Part shown: in pieces, positions 1 to 5,051 of the stretch
How positions within the stretch are numbered: the stretch's first letter is position 1
How the letters are laid out: every line of letters begins with the position of its first letter
From: an uncultured Collinsella sp.
GTDB lineage: Bacteria; Actinomycetota; Coriobacteriia; Coriobacteriales; Coriobacteriaceae
Reading direction: 5' to 3'
DNA length: 5,441 bases
NCBI GenBank assembly: GCA_900754745.1
Contig: CAAEEB010000030.1
Span: 1 to 5,441, forward strand
Made by a program: the position numbers and the translations under genes
The notes under the pieces: generated by a model
Told to the model about the DNA's origin: nothing
Seen by the model: the letters and a program-made list of their open reading frames with translations, nothing else
The model's database searches: none

Positions 1-216
1 ACCAAGCGCCGCAACACGACCTACCTGGCCGGGCTCGATCCGCACGCACGCGAGGAGCGCCGCGCCCAGATGCTCGCCGCCACGCCCGGTGAGCTGCACT
101 CGCTCGGCGCCGATGTGACGCGCATTGCAGCCGAGTCGCCAACCTGCGTCTTTGGCGGCCGAGACGTCATCGCTAAGAGCAACGCCGGCTTTAACGTCGT
201 CGACCTGCTGGCCTAA
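1..216 (+). CDS. C-terminal end of an insulinase-family (M16C, PreP-like) metallopeptidase, 5' end outside window
   Basis: An open frame enters at base 1 and stops with TAA at 214-216, leaving 71 visible residues. The fragment has a charged helix (DPHAREERRAQML), then AATPGELHSLGADV, a short strand TCVFGGRDVI and the ending FNVVDLLA. This order is typical of the C-terminus of M16C presequence-protease-type peptidases: an 'ATTPEDL'-like helix start, then 'CV.G....I', then a short tail. Members of that family are zinc peptidases of about 1000 residues that degrade short unstructured peptides in a closed chamber. The HxxEH zinc site would lie in the N-terminal half, outside the window, so activity cannot be judged. 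The assignment comes from recalled family pattern over a short stretch; another M16-like or unrelated C-terminus is possible. A terminator-like palindrome begins six bases after the stop codon, so the gene probably ends its transcription unit. Confidence 0.6.
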   Translation, partial: TKRRNTTYLAGLDPHAREERRAQMLAATPGELHSLGADVTRIAAESPTCVFGGRDVIAKSNAGFNVVDLLA

Positions 217-221
217 CGTAC

Positions 222-264
222 AAAGGTAGATTTTTGGGACATGCCTGAAAATCTACCTTTTCTT
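222..264 (+). terminator. Palindromic terminator-like hairpin; first copy of a GTAGATTTT/GACATGCC repeat
   Basis: The arm AAAGGTAGATTTT (222-234) pairs perfectly over 13 bp with AAAATCTACCTTT (248-260) around a 13-nt loop containing GGGACATGCC. A T-rich tract (258-267, one C) follows, so it fits an intrinsic terminator for the upstream peptidase gene, although the stem is AT-rich. The same sequence, loop included, recurs in inverted orientation at 3830-3865. It is therefore also a dispersed repeat and not only a terminator made for this gene. Confidence 0.65.
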
Positions 265-309
265 TTTCCGCCGCTTGGACGAGGCAGCTCAGCCCGTCCC
301 ACCAGTTTT

Positions 310-366
310 GTCTCGATCTGTAACATCTAGGCGGCAATATTGGATCCAGATGTTACAGATCGAGAC
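310..366. repeat. Long perfect palindrome, unit 1 of a tandem pair
   Basis: GTCTCGATCTGTAACATCT (310-328) and its exact reverse complement (348-366) form a perfect 19-bp inverted repeat around a 19-nt loop. The loop holds its own small palindrome, TGGATCCA (341-348, overlapping the right arm by one base). No reading frame through the region looks like a protein. Unit 2 begins 22 bases after unit 1 ends and shares the arm sequence but not the loop. This is the pattern of REP/MITE-like dispersed palindromes. A role in transcription termination or as a protein-binding site cannot be excluded; there is no T-tract. Confidence 0.8.
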
Positions 367-387
367 GTTTCTGAATGGCGCCGGCTC

Positions 388-450
388 TTTGTCTCAATCT
401 GTAACAGCTAGGCCCATTTTTGCCGAGTTACTGTTACAGATCGAGACAAA
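388..450. repeat. Long palindrome, unit 2 of the tandem pair
   Basis: The left arm (388-407) and right arm (431-450) are 20 nt each and complementary except at base 396, where A replaces the G expected from the right arm. The loop (408-430) differs from that of unit 1. The arm core, GTCTC(G/A)ATCTGTAACA, is the same as in unit 1, and the two left arms start 81 bp apart. Keeping the arms while the loop changes points to selection on, or copying of, the palindromic ends. The rest of 262-549 shows no convincing gene or RNA gene. Confidence 0.8.
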
Positions 451-549
451 CCGCCGCGAACACCCGCTCTTCGTCAAAACCCACGAAGGTGTCCACGAAC
501 TGCCCCCTTTGCAATGGTTTGTGTGGTGGTTTGGGTGTTTGCCCAGATA

Positions 550-588
550 AAACCTGCCAAAATAAACCTGTCCCTTTTTGGTAGGTTT
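550..588 (+). promoter_or_regulatory. Leader hairpin directly upstream of the cyclo-ligase ribosome binding site
   Basis: AAACCTGCCAAAA (550-562) pairs with TTTTGGTAGGTTT (576-588) through 12 Watson-Crick pairs and one G-T pair, with a 13-nt loop. The left-arm start AAACCTG is repeated at 564-570, so two segments can compete for AGGTTT at 583-588. The hairpin ends a few bases before the purine-rich Shine-Dalgarno sequence (593-599). It could act as a leader structure affecting translation or as a terminator of upstream transcription (T-run inside the right arm only). No known riboswitch class was recognised. The functional reading is inference. Confidence 0.4.
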
Positions 589-604
589 GAGAGAGGGGGC
601 TGGG

Positions 605-1201
605 ATGGATAAGGCTGAGTTGCGGCGAGCGGTGATTGCCCGACGCGATGCTCTTGATTTGGATGTGCGCGCGGCGAAGTCCGCCACTATCTGTGCGCGG
701 CTGGTTGAGCTGTTGGATCGCTCGGATGCCGCGGCGCCGCACACCGTTGCCGCCTATGCCGCGATGGGTTCCGAGGTCGACCCAGCCGCGTTTGCCGCTG
801 CGGCCGCTAAACGCGGCTGGCGCGTGGCCTATCCGTGCATGCTCTCGGCAACAGACGCCGCAGCTTGTGGCCAGCGCATGTGCATGCGGGCAGTTGCCGC
901 CGACGATGCGTCCGCGGCTCCGTTTATCGCCCACCCCACGTGGGCCTTTGCGGCCACGGACATCGACAGCAGCCGCTTCCCTATCGTGCCTGCCGAAGCT
1001 CTCGGCATGATCGTCGTGCCGCTCGTAGCCTTCGACCACGCTGGCGCGCGCCTGGGCTACGGCGGCGGCTGCTACGACCGCTACCTGCCCATGCTCTCGC
1101 CCGCATGCCAAATCATCGGCATCGCCTTTGACGAGCAGCGTGTCGACGGCGTTCCCACCGATGCACACGACCTGCCGCTACCCCACATCATCAGCGCCTG
1201 A
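605..1201 (+). CDS. fau: 5-formyltetrahydrofolate cyclo-ligase (5,10-methenyltetrahydrofolate synthetase)
   Basis: The 198-residue product has the usual length of this family. It converts 5-formyltetrahydrofolate to 5,10-methenyltetrahydrofolate with ATP, in the cytoplasm, returning stored formyl-folate to one-carbon metabolism. Seen in sequence: an N-terminal basic helix MDKAELRRAVIARR (K3, R7, R8 in the usual nucleotide-contact area), MGSEVD at 54-59 with the likely folate-contacting E57, VVPLVAFD at 137-144, and the family signature LGYGGGCYDRYL at 150-161. The end, HDLPLPHIIS, also matches the family. ATG at 605 is preferred over an in-frame TTG at 578: GAGGGGG (593-599) sits five bases upstream of the ATG, and homology begins there. 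The gene stands alone. The 3' side is convergent with the minus-strand nuclease-like gene, with repeat copy A between them. No key motif is missing. Confidence 0.95.
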   Translation: MDKAELRRAVIARRDALDLDVRAAKSATICARLVELLDRSDAAAPHTVAAYAAMGSEVDPAAFAAAAAKRGWRVAYPCMLSATDAAACGQRMCMRAVAADDASAAPFIAHPTWAFAATDIDSSRFPIVPAEALGMIVVPLVAFDHAGARLGYGGGCYDRYLPMLSPACQIIGIAFDEQRVDGVPTDAHDLPLPHIISA

Positions 1202-1226
1202 TCGCCGCTGTATCGCACCCGCAAGA

Positions 1227-1372
1227 TGAGCGTGGAAAATCTCCCACTTTGAGCCCCCTTACGAGCCAAAAGTGGGAGATTATCCGCGCTCATTCAACAA
1301 GTGTCCGAAAATCCACGCTCAACCAATACACGTCCAGATTTCCACGCTCGTGTGTCCGGATTTCCACGCTCG
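1227..1372. repeat. Composite intergenic repeat, copy A: hairpin plus spaced TCCACGCTC units
   Basis: TGAGCGTGGAAAATCTCCCACTTT begins a 24-nt left arm (1227-1250) that pairs with 1269-1292 at 22 of 24 positions. Downstream lie further TCCACGCTC boxes at 1312, 1341 and 1363, after the right-arm variant TCCGCGCTC at 1283. Box starts are therefore 29, 29 and 22 bp apart. From 1265 to 1320 the sequence matches 2695-2750 of copy B at about 48 of 56 positions. The element fills the gap between two convergent genes and lies 25 bp after the cyclo-ligase stop. It could serve as a bidirectional 3' hairpin, but it has no T-tract. Confidence 0.85.
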
Positions 1373-1397
1373 TGCGGCTCAACGTCCTGCAACCGCC

Positions 1398-2360
1398 TCA
1401 ACACGCACGCGGCACGCCGGCAACTTTGAGTTTGCGATCGAGCTTTGTCGGATCCCTTAGATCATCCCAGCACAAGCGCACGATTTTGCAGTTATCAAGC
1501 AGCGAAAGCCTCGACTCGCGCTGACGCTCATCAAACTGCGCCTTCGCGAGCTTGCCCTCCTCCGCCGCCTTCTCGCTTTTAACAAATCCGTCGAACTCCC
1601 CGATAATCAGCCGGTCGCCCACGCGCCACAAGTAGTCGACGCGATACGGTCGTCCCGGCTCAACCGGGTCGAACAGCTCAACTTGCAACTCCGGCGTCTG
1701 CCAGCCGCGCTCGATCATCAGGGCACGCGCCTTGGACTCGCCGCCGCTTTCCGACAGCCCATCGGCACATCGTGCAACCCTGCGCGCCGTCACAACACCG
1801 CGACGATTCAGGCCAAGCTTGTCGACAGTCTCAACGAGATGCTCCTTCGACAAAAGTTGCTCATGGAGCGCCGAATCCGCGATGATCAGTCCCTCGACAA
1901 ACGATGCATCGACCAAGCAATCCGTAATCGTTTGATCGATATCGGTTACGGCGATATCCATCTGGGTGGCCCGTGTTTGACGAGCATAGCGATGACGAAT
2001 GACCTGAGAGCCCGGCGTCGTCGATTGGGCCGGCATCGCGGCGATATGGATGTGCGTCAAATTGGCATGCGAAACCGAAAGGCCATAGATAACAGCCGCC
2101 GTATAGGAGCAAAATGTCCAGTCGGGGTGCTTTTGCGCAAGCGCCCGCACCCGATGCAGATAACGCTGCCGAAACTTGAGCTCGGACCAGTATTCCGGAC
2201 GCGCATACAGCCCCGGCATGACCGCTTCGAGACTTCCCGCCTCCGCCCGCCGCTGAATCTGCTTTGCCTCCGCCGCCGTGCGCGCGTACACGCAGCTCAT
2301 CTGCTGTTCGCATGCTTTAATGTGACTTGCAAGCCTTTGATTCGCCGTCATGTTTCCCAT
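1398..2360 (-). CDS. AbiEi-like antitoxin-domain protein fused to a DUF559/Vsr-like nuclease domain
   Basis: The product has 320 residues. Residues 20-150 resemble the AbiEi-type region of actinobacterial proteins: basic helices, then VMPGLYARPEYW (48-58), WTFCSYTAAVIYGL (81-94), IHIAAM and DIDQTITDCLVD (140-151). Residues 200-300 resemble a DUF559/Vsr-like PD-(D/E)XK nuclease: SESGGESKARALM (E204, E208), YRVDYLW (D242), LIIGEFDG (E255, D257), then VRLCWDDL. The second acidic pair is ExD rather than ExK, as I recall for this family; K261 is nearby. Role is unproven; anti-phage defence or DNA processing is plausible. No AbiEii-type nucleotidyltransferase toxin gene is adjacent, so it is an orphan here. 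ATG at 2360 is chosen because GGGAGG (2365-2370 on the minus strand) lies four bases upstream; ATG at 2351 and a TTG at 2423 are alternatives. The gene reads less GC-rich than metA by eye and is bracketed by direct repeats, suggesting an acquired cassette. Confidence 0.8.
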   Translation of the reverse strand: MGNMTANQRLASHIKACEQQMSCVYARTAAEAKQIQRRAEAGSLEAVMPGLYARPEYWSELKFRQRYLHRVRALAQKHPDWTFCSYTAAVIYGLSVSHANLTHIHIAAMPAQSTTPGSQVIRHRYARQTRATQMDIAVTDIDQTITDCLVDASFVEGLIIADSALHEQLLSKEHLVETVDKLGLNRRGVVTARRVARCADGLSESGGESKARALMIERGWQTPELQVELFDPVEPGRPYRVDYLWRVGDRLIIGEFDGFVKSEKAAEEGKLAKAQFDERQRESRLSLLDNCKIVRLCWDDLRDPTKLDRKLKVAGVPRAC

Positions 2361-2395
2361 GTCGCCTCCCAAATCTTGGAACGGCGCAAACGTAC

Positions 2396-2457
2396 CAGAC
2401 GGTTTCATGCGAAGTCTGACCAAATACCGTCCAGGCGCTGACCAAATGCTTGACGGT
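2396..2457 (-). promoter_or_regulatory. Possible operator region upstream of the AbiEi/DUF559 gene
   Basis: Read on the minus strand, ATTTGGTCAG occurs twice, exactly 22 bp apart (plus-strand 2416-2425 and 2438-2447), about two helical turns. An inverted pair CAGAC (2396-2400) / GTCTG (2414-2418) and alternating GACGGT/ACCGTC hexamers (2398-2403, 2427-2432, 2452-2457) overlap it. The cluster lies 36-97 bp upstream of the chosen start. AbiEi-type proteins are known to bind repeats in their own promoters, so autoregulation is a reasonable inference. No clear -35/-10 pair could be picked. Confidence 0.35.
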
Positions 2458-2656
2458 TTTGGACGTTTTAGGCTGATGGCTTATATCTGCAGGCAGGGCG
2501 GTTGTCGAGAGGTCCCTGTCTCCACATTTTGAGGCCTTGGTCCATCGGATTATCAGAAAGAAAAACCCGTCGAGATTCAAGACTACGCCAAATGCGACTT
2601 TGCCTCTGCACGCACCGTCGCTTAGCCGAGCCATCGGCATCTACATGCCTAAAAAA
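2458..2656. other. Intergenic stretch without a recognised gene
   Basis: This stretch separates the putative operator from repeat copy B and is more AT-rich than the flanking genes. The only coding-like signal is a short plus-strand open frame at 2533-2625 (GLGPSDYQKEKPVEIQ..., stop TAG) with no start codon or ribosome binding site and a TGA just upstream. It may be a gene remnant or chance. Nothing resembling an RNA gene was seen. Confidence 0.4.
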
Positions 2657-2772
2657 TGAGCGTGGATAATCTCCCGTTTTGAGCCTAGTTTCAAGCCAAA
2701 AGTGGGAGATTATCCACGCTCGATTTGTAAATGTCCGAAAATCCACGCTCGTCCGTCCGGATATCCACGCTC
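2657..2772. repeat. Composite intergenic repeat, copy B: hairpin plus spaced TCCACGCTC units
   Basis: GAGCGTGGATAATCTCCC (2658-2675) pairs perfectly over 18 bp with its reverse complement at 2704-2721, with partial pairing continuing inward. TCCACGCTC boxes start at 2713, 2742 and 2764, giving spacings of 29 and 22 bp, the same as copy A but with one 29-bp unit fewer. Orientation is the same as copy A. It lies 31 bp beyond the metA stop codon, at that gene's 3' end, so like copy A it sits downstream of a gene rather than within a promoter. Confidence 0.85.
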
Positions 2773-2803
2773 GTCACGCCGCCGGCACAGCAGCAGCCGT
2801 AGC

Positions 2804-3730
2804 CTAGTGCTCCTCGCCGGCTCGGGCCAGGTCGTAGGGTGTGGTCTGGTAGACGTAGTAGTTGAGCCAGTTGGTGTAGAGCAACTGAGCCTGGCTGCGC
2901 CAGACGTTGCGCGGCTCGGCGGTGGGGTCGTCACCTGGGAAGTAATGCGCCGGCACTTGAGGGTTGAGGCCGCGTTTCACGTCGCGCTCGTACTCCAGGC
3001 GCAGCGTGTCGGTATCGTACTCGGGATGCCCAAATACAAAGAAGCGACGGCTGTCGGTCGACTTGACGATGTACAGGCCCACCTCGTCGGACACGGCCAC
3101 AACCTCAAGCTGCGGCTCGGCCTCCACGTCCTCACGGCGCACATCGGTGTTGCGCGAATGCACGGCATAAAAGCGGTCGTCAAAACCGCGAACCAGCGGG
3201 CTTTGCGGCTTCACCAGATAATGCTCAAACACGCCACTCGCCTTTGCCGGCAGGTCGTGCTTCTGGATACCGTAGTGGTGATACAGGCCCGCCTGCGCGC
3301 CCCAGCAAATGTGCAGCGTGGAGTGCACGTGCGTGGTGGACCAGTCCATGATCTGGCAGAGCTCGGGCCAGTAGTCGACCTCCTCGAACGGCATCTGCTC
3401 CACCGGCGCGCCCGTGATGATCAGGCCGTCGTAGTGGATGTCGCGGATGTCGTCGAACGTGCGGTAAAACGTCTCCAGGTGGCCGGCGCTCACGTGCGTG
3501 GCTTCGTGCGTTTTGGTGCGCAGCAGGTCCACCTCCACCTGCAGCGGCGTGTTGGAGAGCTTGCGCATGATCTGCGTCTCGGTGGCGATCTTGGTGGGCA
3601 TGAGGTTGAGGATGAGCACGCGCAGCGGGCGGATGTCCTGGTGCAGCGCGCGGTACTCAGTCATGACAAAGATGTTCTCGCTCTCGAGCTGCGCGGCGGC
3701 AGGGAGGGCGTCTGGAATGCGAATGGGCAT
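2804..3730 (-). CDS. metA: Homoserine O-acyltransferase (MetA family, predicted acetyl-CoA specific)
   Basis: The 308-residue product has the full length of the MetA/HTS family, cytoplasmic enzymes that acylate L-homoserine as the first committed step of methionine synthesis. Seen in sequence: [16 protein letters not shown] (38-53, with oxyanion-region K47), [17 protein letters not shown] (105-121), the nucleophile C142 in [17 protein letters not shown], and H235/E237 in FGHPEYD. Numbering matches the well-studied enzymes without a shift. Residue 111 is Glu; in this family Glu at 111 is associated with acetyl-CoA and Gly with succinyl-CoA, so the likely product is O-acetylhomoserine, for direct sulfhydrylation. 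The name 'succinyltransferase' often given by automatic annotation would then be misleading. AGGAG (minus strand, 3736-3740) sits five bases before the ATG. The gene is divergent from the dehydrogenase and has no co-transcribed partner in view. I saw no SAM riboswitch in its leader. Confidence 0.95.
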   Translation of the reverse strand: MPIRIPDALPAAAQLESENIFVMTEYRALHQDIRPLRVLILNLMPTKIATETQIMRKLSNTPLQVEVDLLRTKTHEATHVSAGHLETFYRTFDDIRDIHYDGLIITGAPVEQMPFEEVDYWPELCQIMDWSTTHVHSTLHICWGAQAGLYHHYGIQKHDLPAKASGVFEHYLVKPQSPLVRGFDDRFYAVHSRNTDVRREDVEAEPQLEVVAVSDEVGLYIVKSTDSRRFFVFGHPEYDTDTLRLEYERDVKRGLNPQVPAHYFPGDDPTAEPRNVWRSQAQLLYTNWLNYYVYQTTPYDLARAGEEH

Positions 3731-3829
3731 GGATGCTCCTTACGAGTCAGTTGCAGCTATGGTACAACGAGCGGCCCCATTCGCGCGAGCACATCGCCCA
3801 GCGATGCCGCCAACGGCCCAAAACGCCCC

Positions 3830-3865
3830 AAAAGTAGAAATTAAGGCATGTCTCTAAAATCTGCT
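3830..3865. repeat. Second, inverted copy of the GTAGATTTT/GACATGCC palindrome
   Basis: Read on the minus strand, this stretch follows the element at 224-261 almost base for base: AG.CAGATTTT, a GAGACATGCCT core, then TTTCTAC and TTTT, with two single-base gaps. Its own arms pair less well than those of the first copy, so it is a degenerate palindrome. It lies between the divergent metA and dehydrogenase genes, just upstream of the likely dehydrogenase promoter. Terminator use for either gene is therefore unlikely; a binding site or an inert repeat is more plausible. Confidence 0.6.
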
Positions 3866-3875
3866 GCACTTTAGC

Positions 3876-3904
3876 CTAGCAAAGTAACGGCAGGACGCTA
3901 CAAT
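3876..3904 (+). promoter_or_regulatory. Likely sigma-A-type promoter of the dehydrogenase gene
   Basis: TACAAT at 3899-3904 matches five of six bases of the consensus -10. With a 17-bp spacer the -35 position is CTAGCA (3876-3881), a weak match of three of six. Transcription would start near 3911, giving a leader of about 30 bases before the ribosome binding site. The repeat at 3830-3865 ends ten bases upstream of the -35 position. Confidence 0.45.
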
Positions 3905-3941
3905 GTTTCAACGCGAAAAACTCGGCCGAAAGGATACTCAT

Positions 3942-4919
3942 ATGTACCAGACGCGTAAGATCGGTGTGGTCGGCCAGGGCCACGTAGGAGCACATGTCGC
4001 CAACAGCCTGCTTATGCAGGGCATTGCCGATGAGCTGTACCTGTGCGATATCAACGAGGCCAAGGTGACGTCCGAGGTCCAGGACCTGCGCGACTCCCTT
4101 TCGTTTGTCCCGTACAACACCAAGATCGTCAACTGCTACGACCGCTACGAGGAGCTGGCCTGCTGCGACGTCATCGTCAACGCCGCCGGTAAGGTCGCAC
4201 TGGCCGCCGGTAACCGCGACGGTGAGCTGTTCTTTACCACCGACGCCGCCCGCACCTTTGCCAAGCGCATCGTCGACGCCGGCTTCGACGGCATCTTCGT
4301 GAGCATCTCCAACCCCTGCGACGTCGTGTGCACCGAGCTGTGGCACCTGACCGGCTACAATCCCAAGAAGATCATCGGCTCGGGCTGCGGTCTGGATTCC
4401 GCACGCCTGCGCACCGAGATCTCCAAGAAGGTCGGCGTGAGCCCCAAGTCCATCGACGCCTACATGATCGGCGAGCACGGCTTTAGCCAGCTGGCCGCCT
4501 TTAAGGCCGCGACCATCGCCGGCAAGAGCCTGACTGAGCTTCAGGCCGAGAACCCCGACAAGTACGCCTTCGACCACATGGAGGTCGAGGAGCTTGCACG
4601 CAAGGGCGGCTATGTGACCTACCAGGGCAAGCAGTGCACCGAGTACGCCGTCGCCAACTCCGCCGCGCGCGTCTGCGCCGCCGTGCTGCACAACGAGCAC
4701 GCCGTGCTTTCCGCCTCCACGCTCATGACCGGCCAGTATGGCGAGGAGGGCATCTTCACCTCCCTGCCGTGCGTGATCGGTGCCGAGGGCGTCGAGGAGG
4801 TCTACACACTCGACCTGTCCGAGCACGAGCTCGAGGGCTTCCACAAGAGTTGCCAGCACATCCGCGACAACATCGCCCAGCTCGACTGGTGGGATGCCGA
4901 GGGCGTTGTCGGCAAGTAG
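3942..4919 (+). CDS. L-lactate / L-2-hydroxyacid dehydrogenase (LDH/MDH family, L-2-hydroxyisocaproate-dehydrogenase-like)
   Basis: The 325-residue product has full family length. It is an NAD-dependent cytoplasmic enzyme interconverting 2-oxoacids and L-2-hydroxyacids. Seen in sequence: Rossmann motif GQGHVG (G11, G13, G16), D36 at the end of the second strand (NAD over NADP), SNP at 123-125, LDSAR with D152 and R155, and catalytic H179 in IGEHG. R92 is the likely arginine of the mobile substrate loop, which is shorter than in standard lactate dehydrogenases. The C-terminal half (EELARKGGYVTYQGK, YAVANSAARV, LPCVIG..GV) reads closest to L-2-hydroxyisocaproate dehydrogenases as recalled. The physiological substrate may thus be pyruvate or a branched or aromatic 2-oxoacid; the sequence does not decide. 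ATG at 3942 follows GAAAGGA (3928-3934) by seven bases and starts at the family N-terminus, so an upstream in-frame ATG at 3903, overlapping the -10 box, is rejected. Monocistronic, with its own terminator. Confidence 0.88.
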   Translation: MYQTRKIGVVGQGHVGAHVANSLLMQGIADELYLCDINEAKVTSEVQDLRDSLSFVPYNTKIVNCYDRYEELACCDVIVNAAGKVALAAGNRDGELFFTTDAARTFAKRIVDAGFDGIFVSISNPCDVVCTELWHLTGYNPKKIIGSGCGLDSARLRTEISKKVGVSPKSIDAYMIGEHGFSQLAAFKAATIAGKSLTELQAENPDKYAFDHMEVEELARKGGYVTYQGKQCTEYAVANSAARVCAAVLHNEHAVLSASTLMTGQYGEEGIFTSLPCVIGAEGVEEVYTLDLSEHELEGFHKSCQHIRDNIAQLDWWDAEGVVGK

Positions 4920-4960
4920 GCCGTCAATCGCCGCAATCTCGCGAATCTAAGCGCGATACC

Positions 4961-5002
4961 AAGCGGGCCGCGCCGGAATACTACCGGCGCGGCCCGCTTT
5001 TT
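4961..5002 (+). terminator. Strong intrinsic terminator after the dehydrogenase gene
   Basis: AAGCGGGCCGCGCCGG (4961-4976) and its exact complement (4984-4999) form a 16-bp GC-rich stem with a 7-nt loop. Five T residues (4998-5002) close it, the first two within the stem. It lies 41 bp after the dehydrogenase stop. On the minus strand no T-tract follows the stem, so it is less suited to terminate the convergent SIS-domain gene, though the stem may still protect that 3' end. Confidence 0.93.
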
Positions 5003-5051
5003 GACTCACACGGCACGCTTGCGAATCGAAGGTGAATGCTTTTCCCGTTAC

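Noticed and set aside
310..450. Complete insertion sequence or transposon with transposase
   Set aside because: The paired palindromes enclose no transposase frame and no flanking target duplication is evident; only a non-autonomous repeat is supported.
434..1168. Long minus-strand open frame (244 residues) opposite the cyclo-ligase
   Set aside because: It is antisense to a gene with clear family motifs; its product is low-complexity Arg/Gly/Ala-rich with no recognisable domain, as expected in GC-rich DNA.
1283..1372. CRISPR-like array of short repeats
   Set aside because: The repeated unit is only 9-12 bp, the intervals are 13-20 bp and similar between copies A and B, and no cas gene is present.
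1683..2441. Plus-strand open frame of 252 residues opposite the nuclease-like gene
   Set aside because: Arg-rich shadow; the minus-strand frame has the coherent two-domain protein and the Shine-Dalgarno sequence.
1202..2656. Two-gene AbiE toxin-antitoxin operon
   Set aside because: No nucleotidyltransferase-like (AbiEii) gene was found on either side of the AbiEi-like gene.
3731..3830. SAM-responsive riboswitch in the metA leader
   Set aside because: The leader is short and no S-box, SAM-II-like or terminator/antiterminator arrangement could be traced.
2702..3844. Plus-strand open frame of 380 residues
   Set aside because: It covers metA in antisense, runs through repeat copy B, and has no family pattern; metA has all catalytic residues and a ribosome binding site.
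3876..4859. Minus-strand open frame of 327 residues opposite the dehydrogenase
   Set aside because: Its Gly/Val/Ala/Leu-rich product is a complement artefact of the dehydrogenase coding frame and has no motif.
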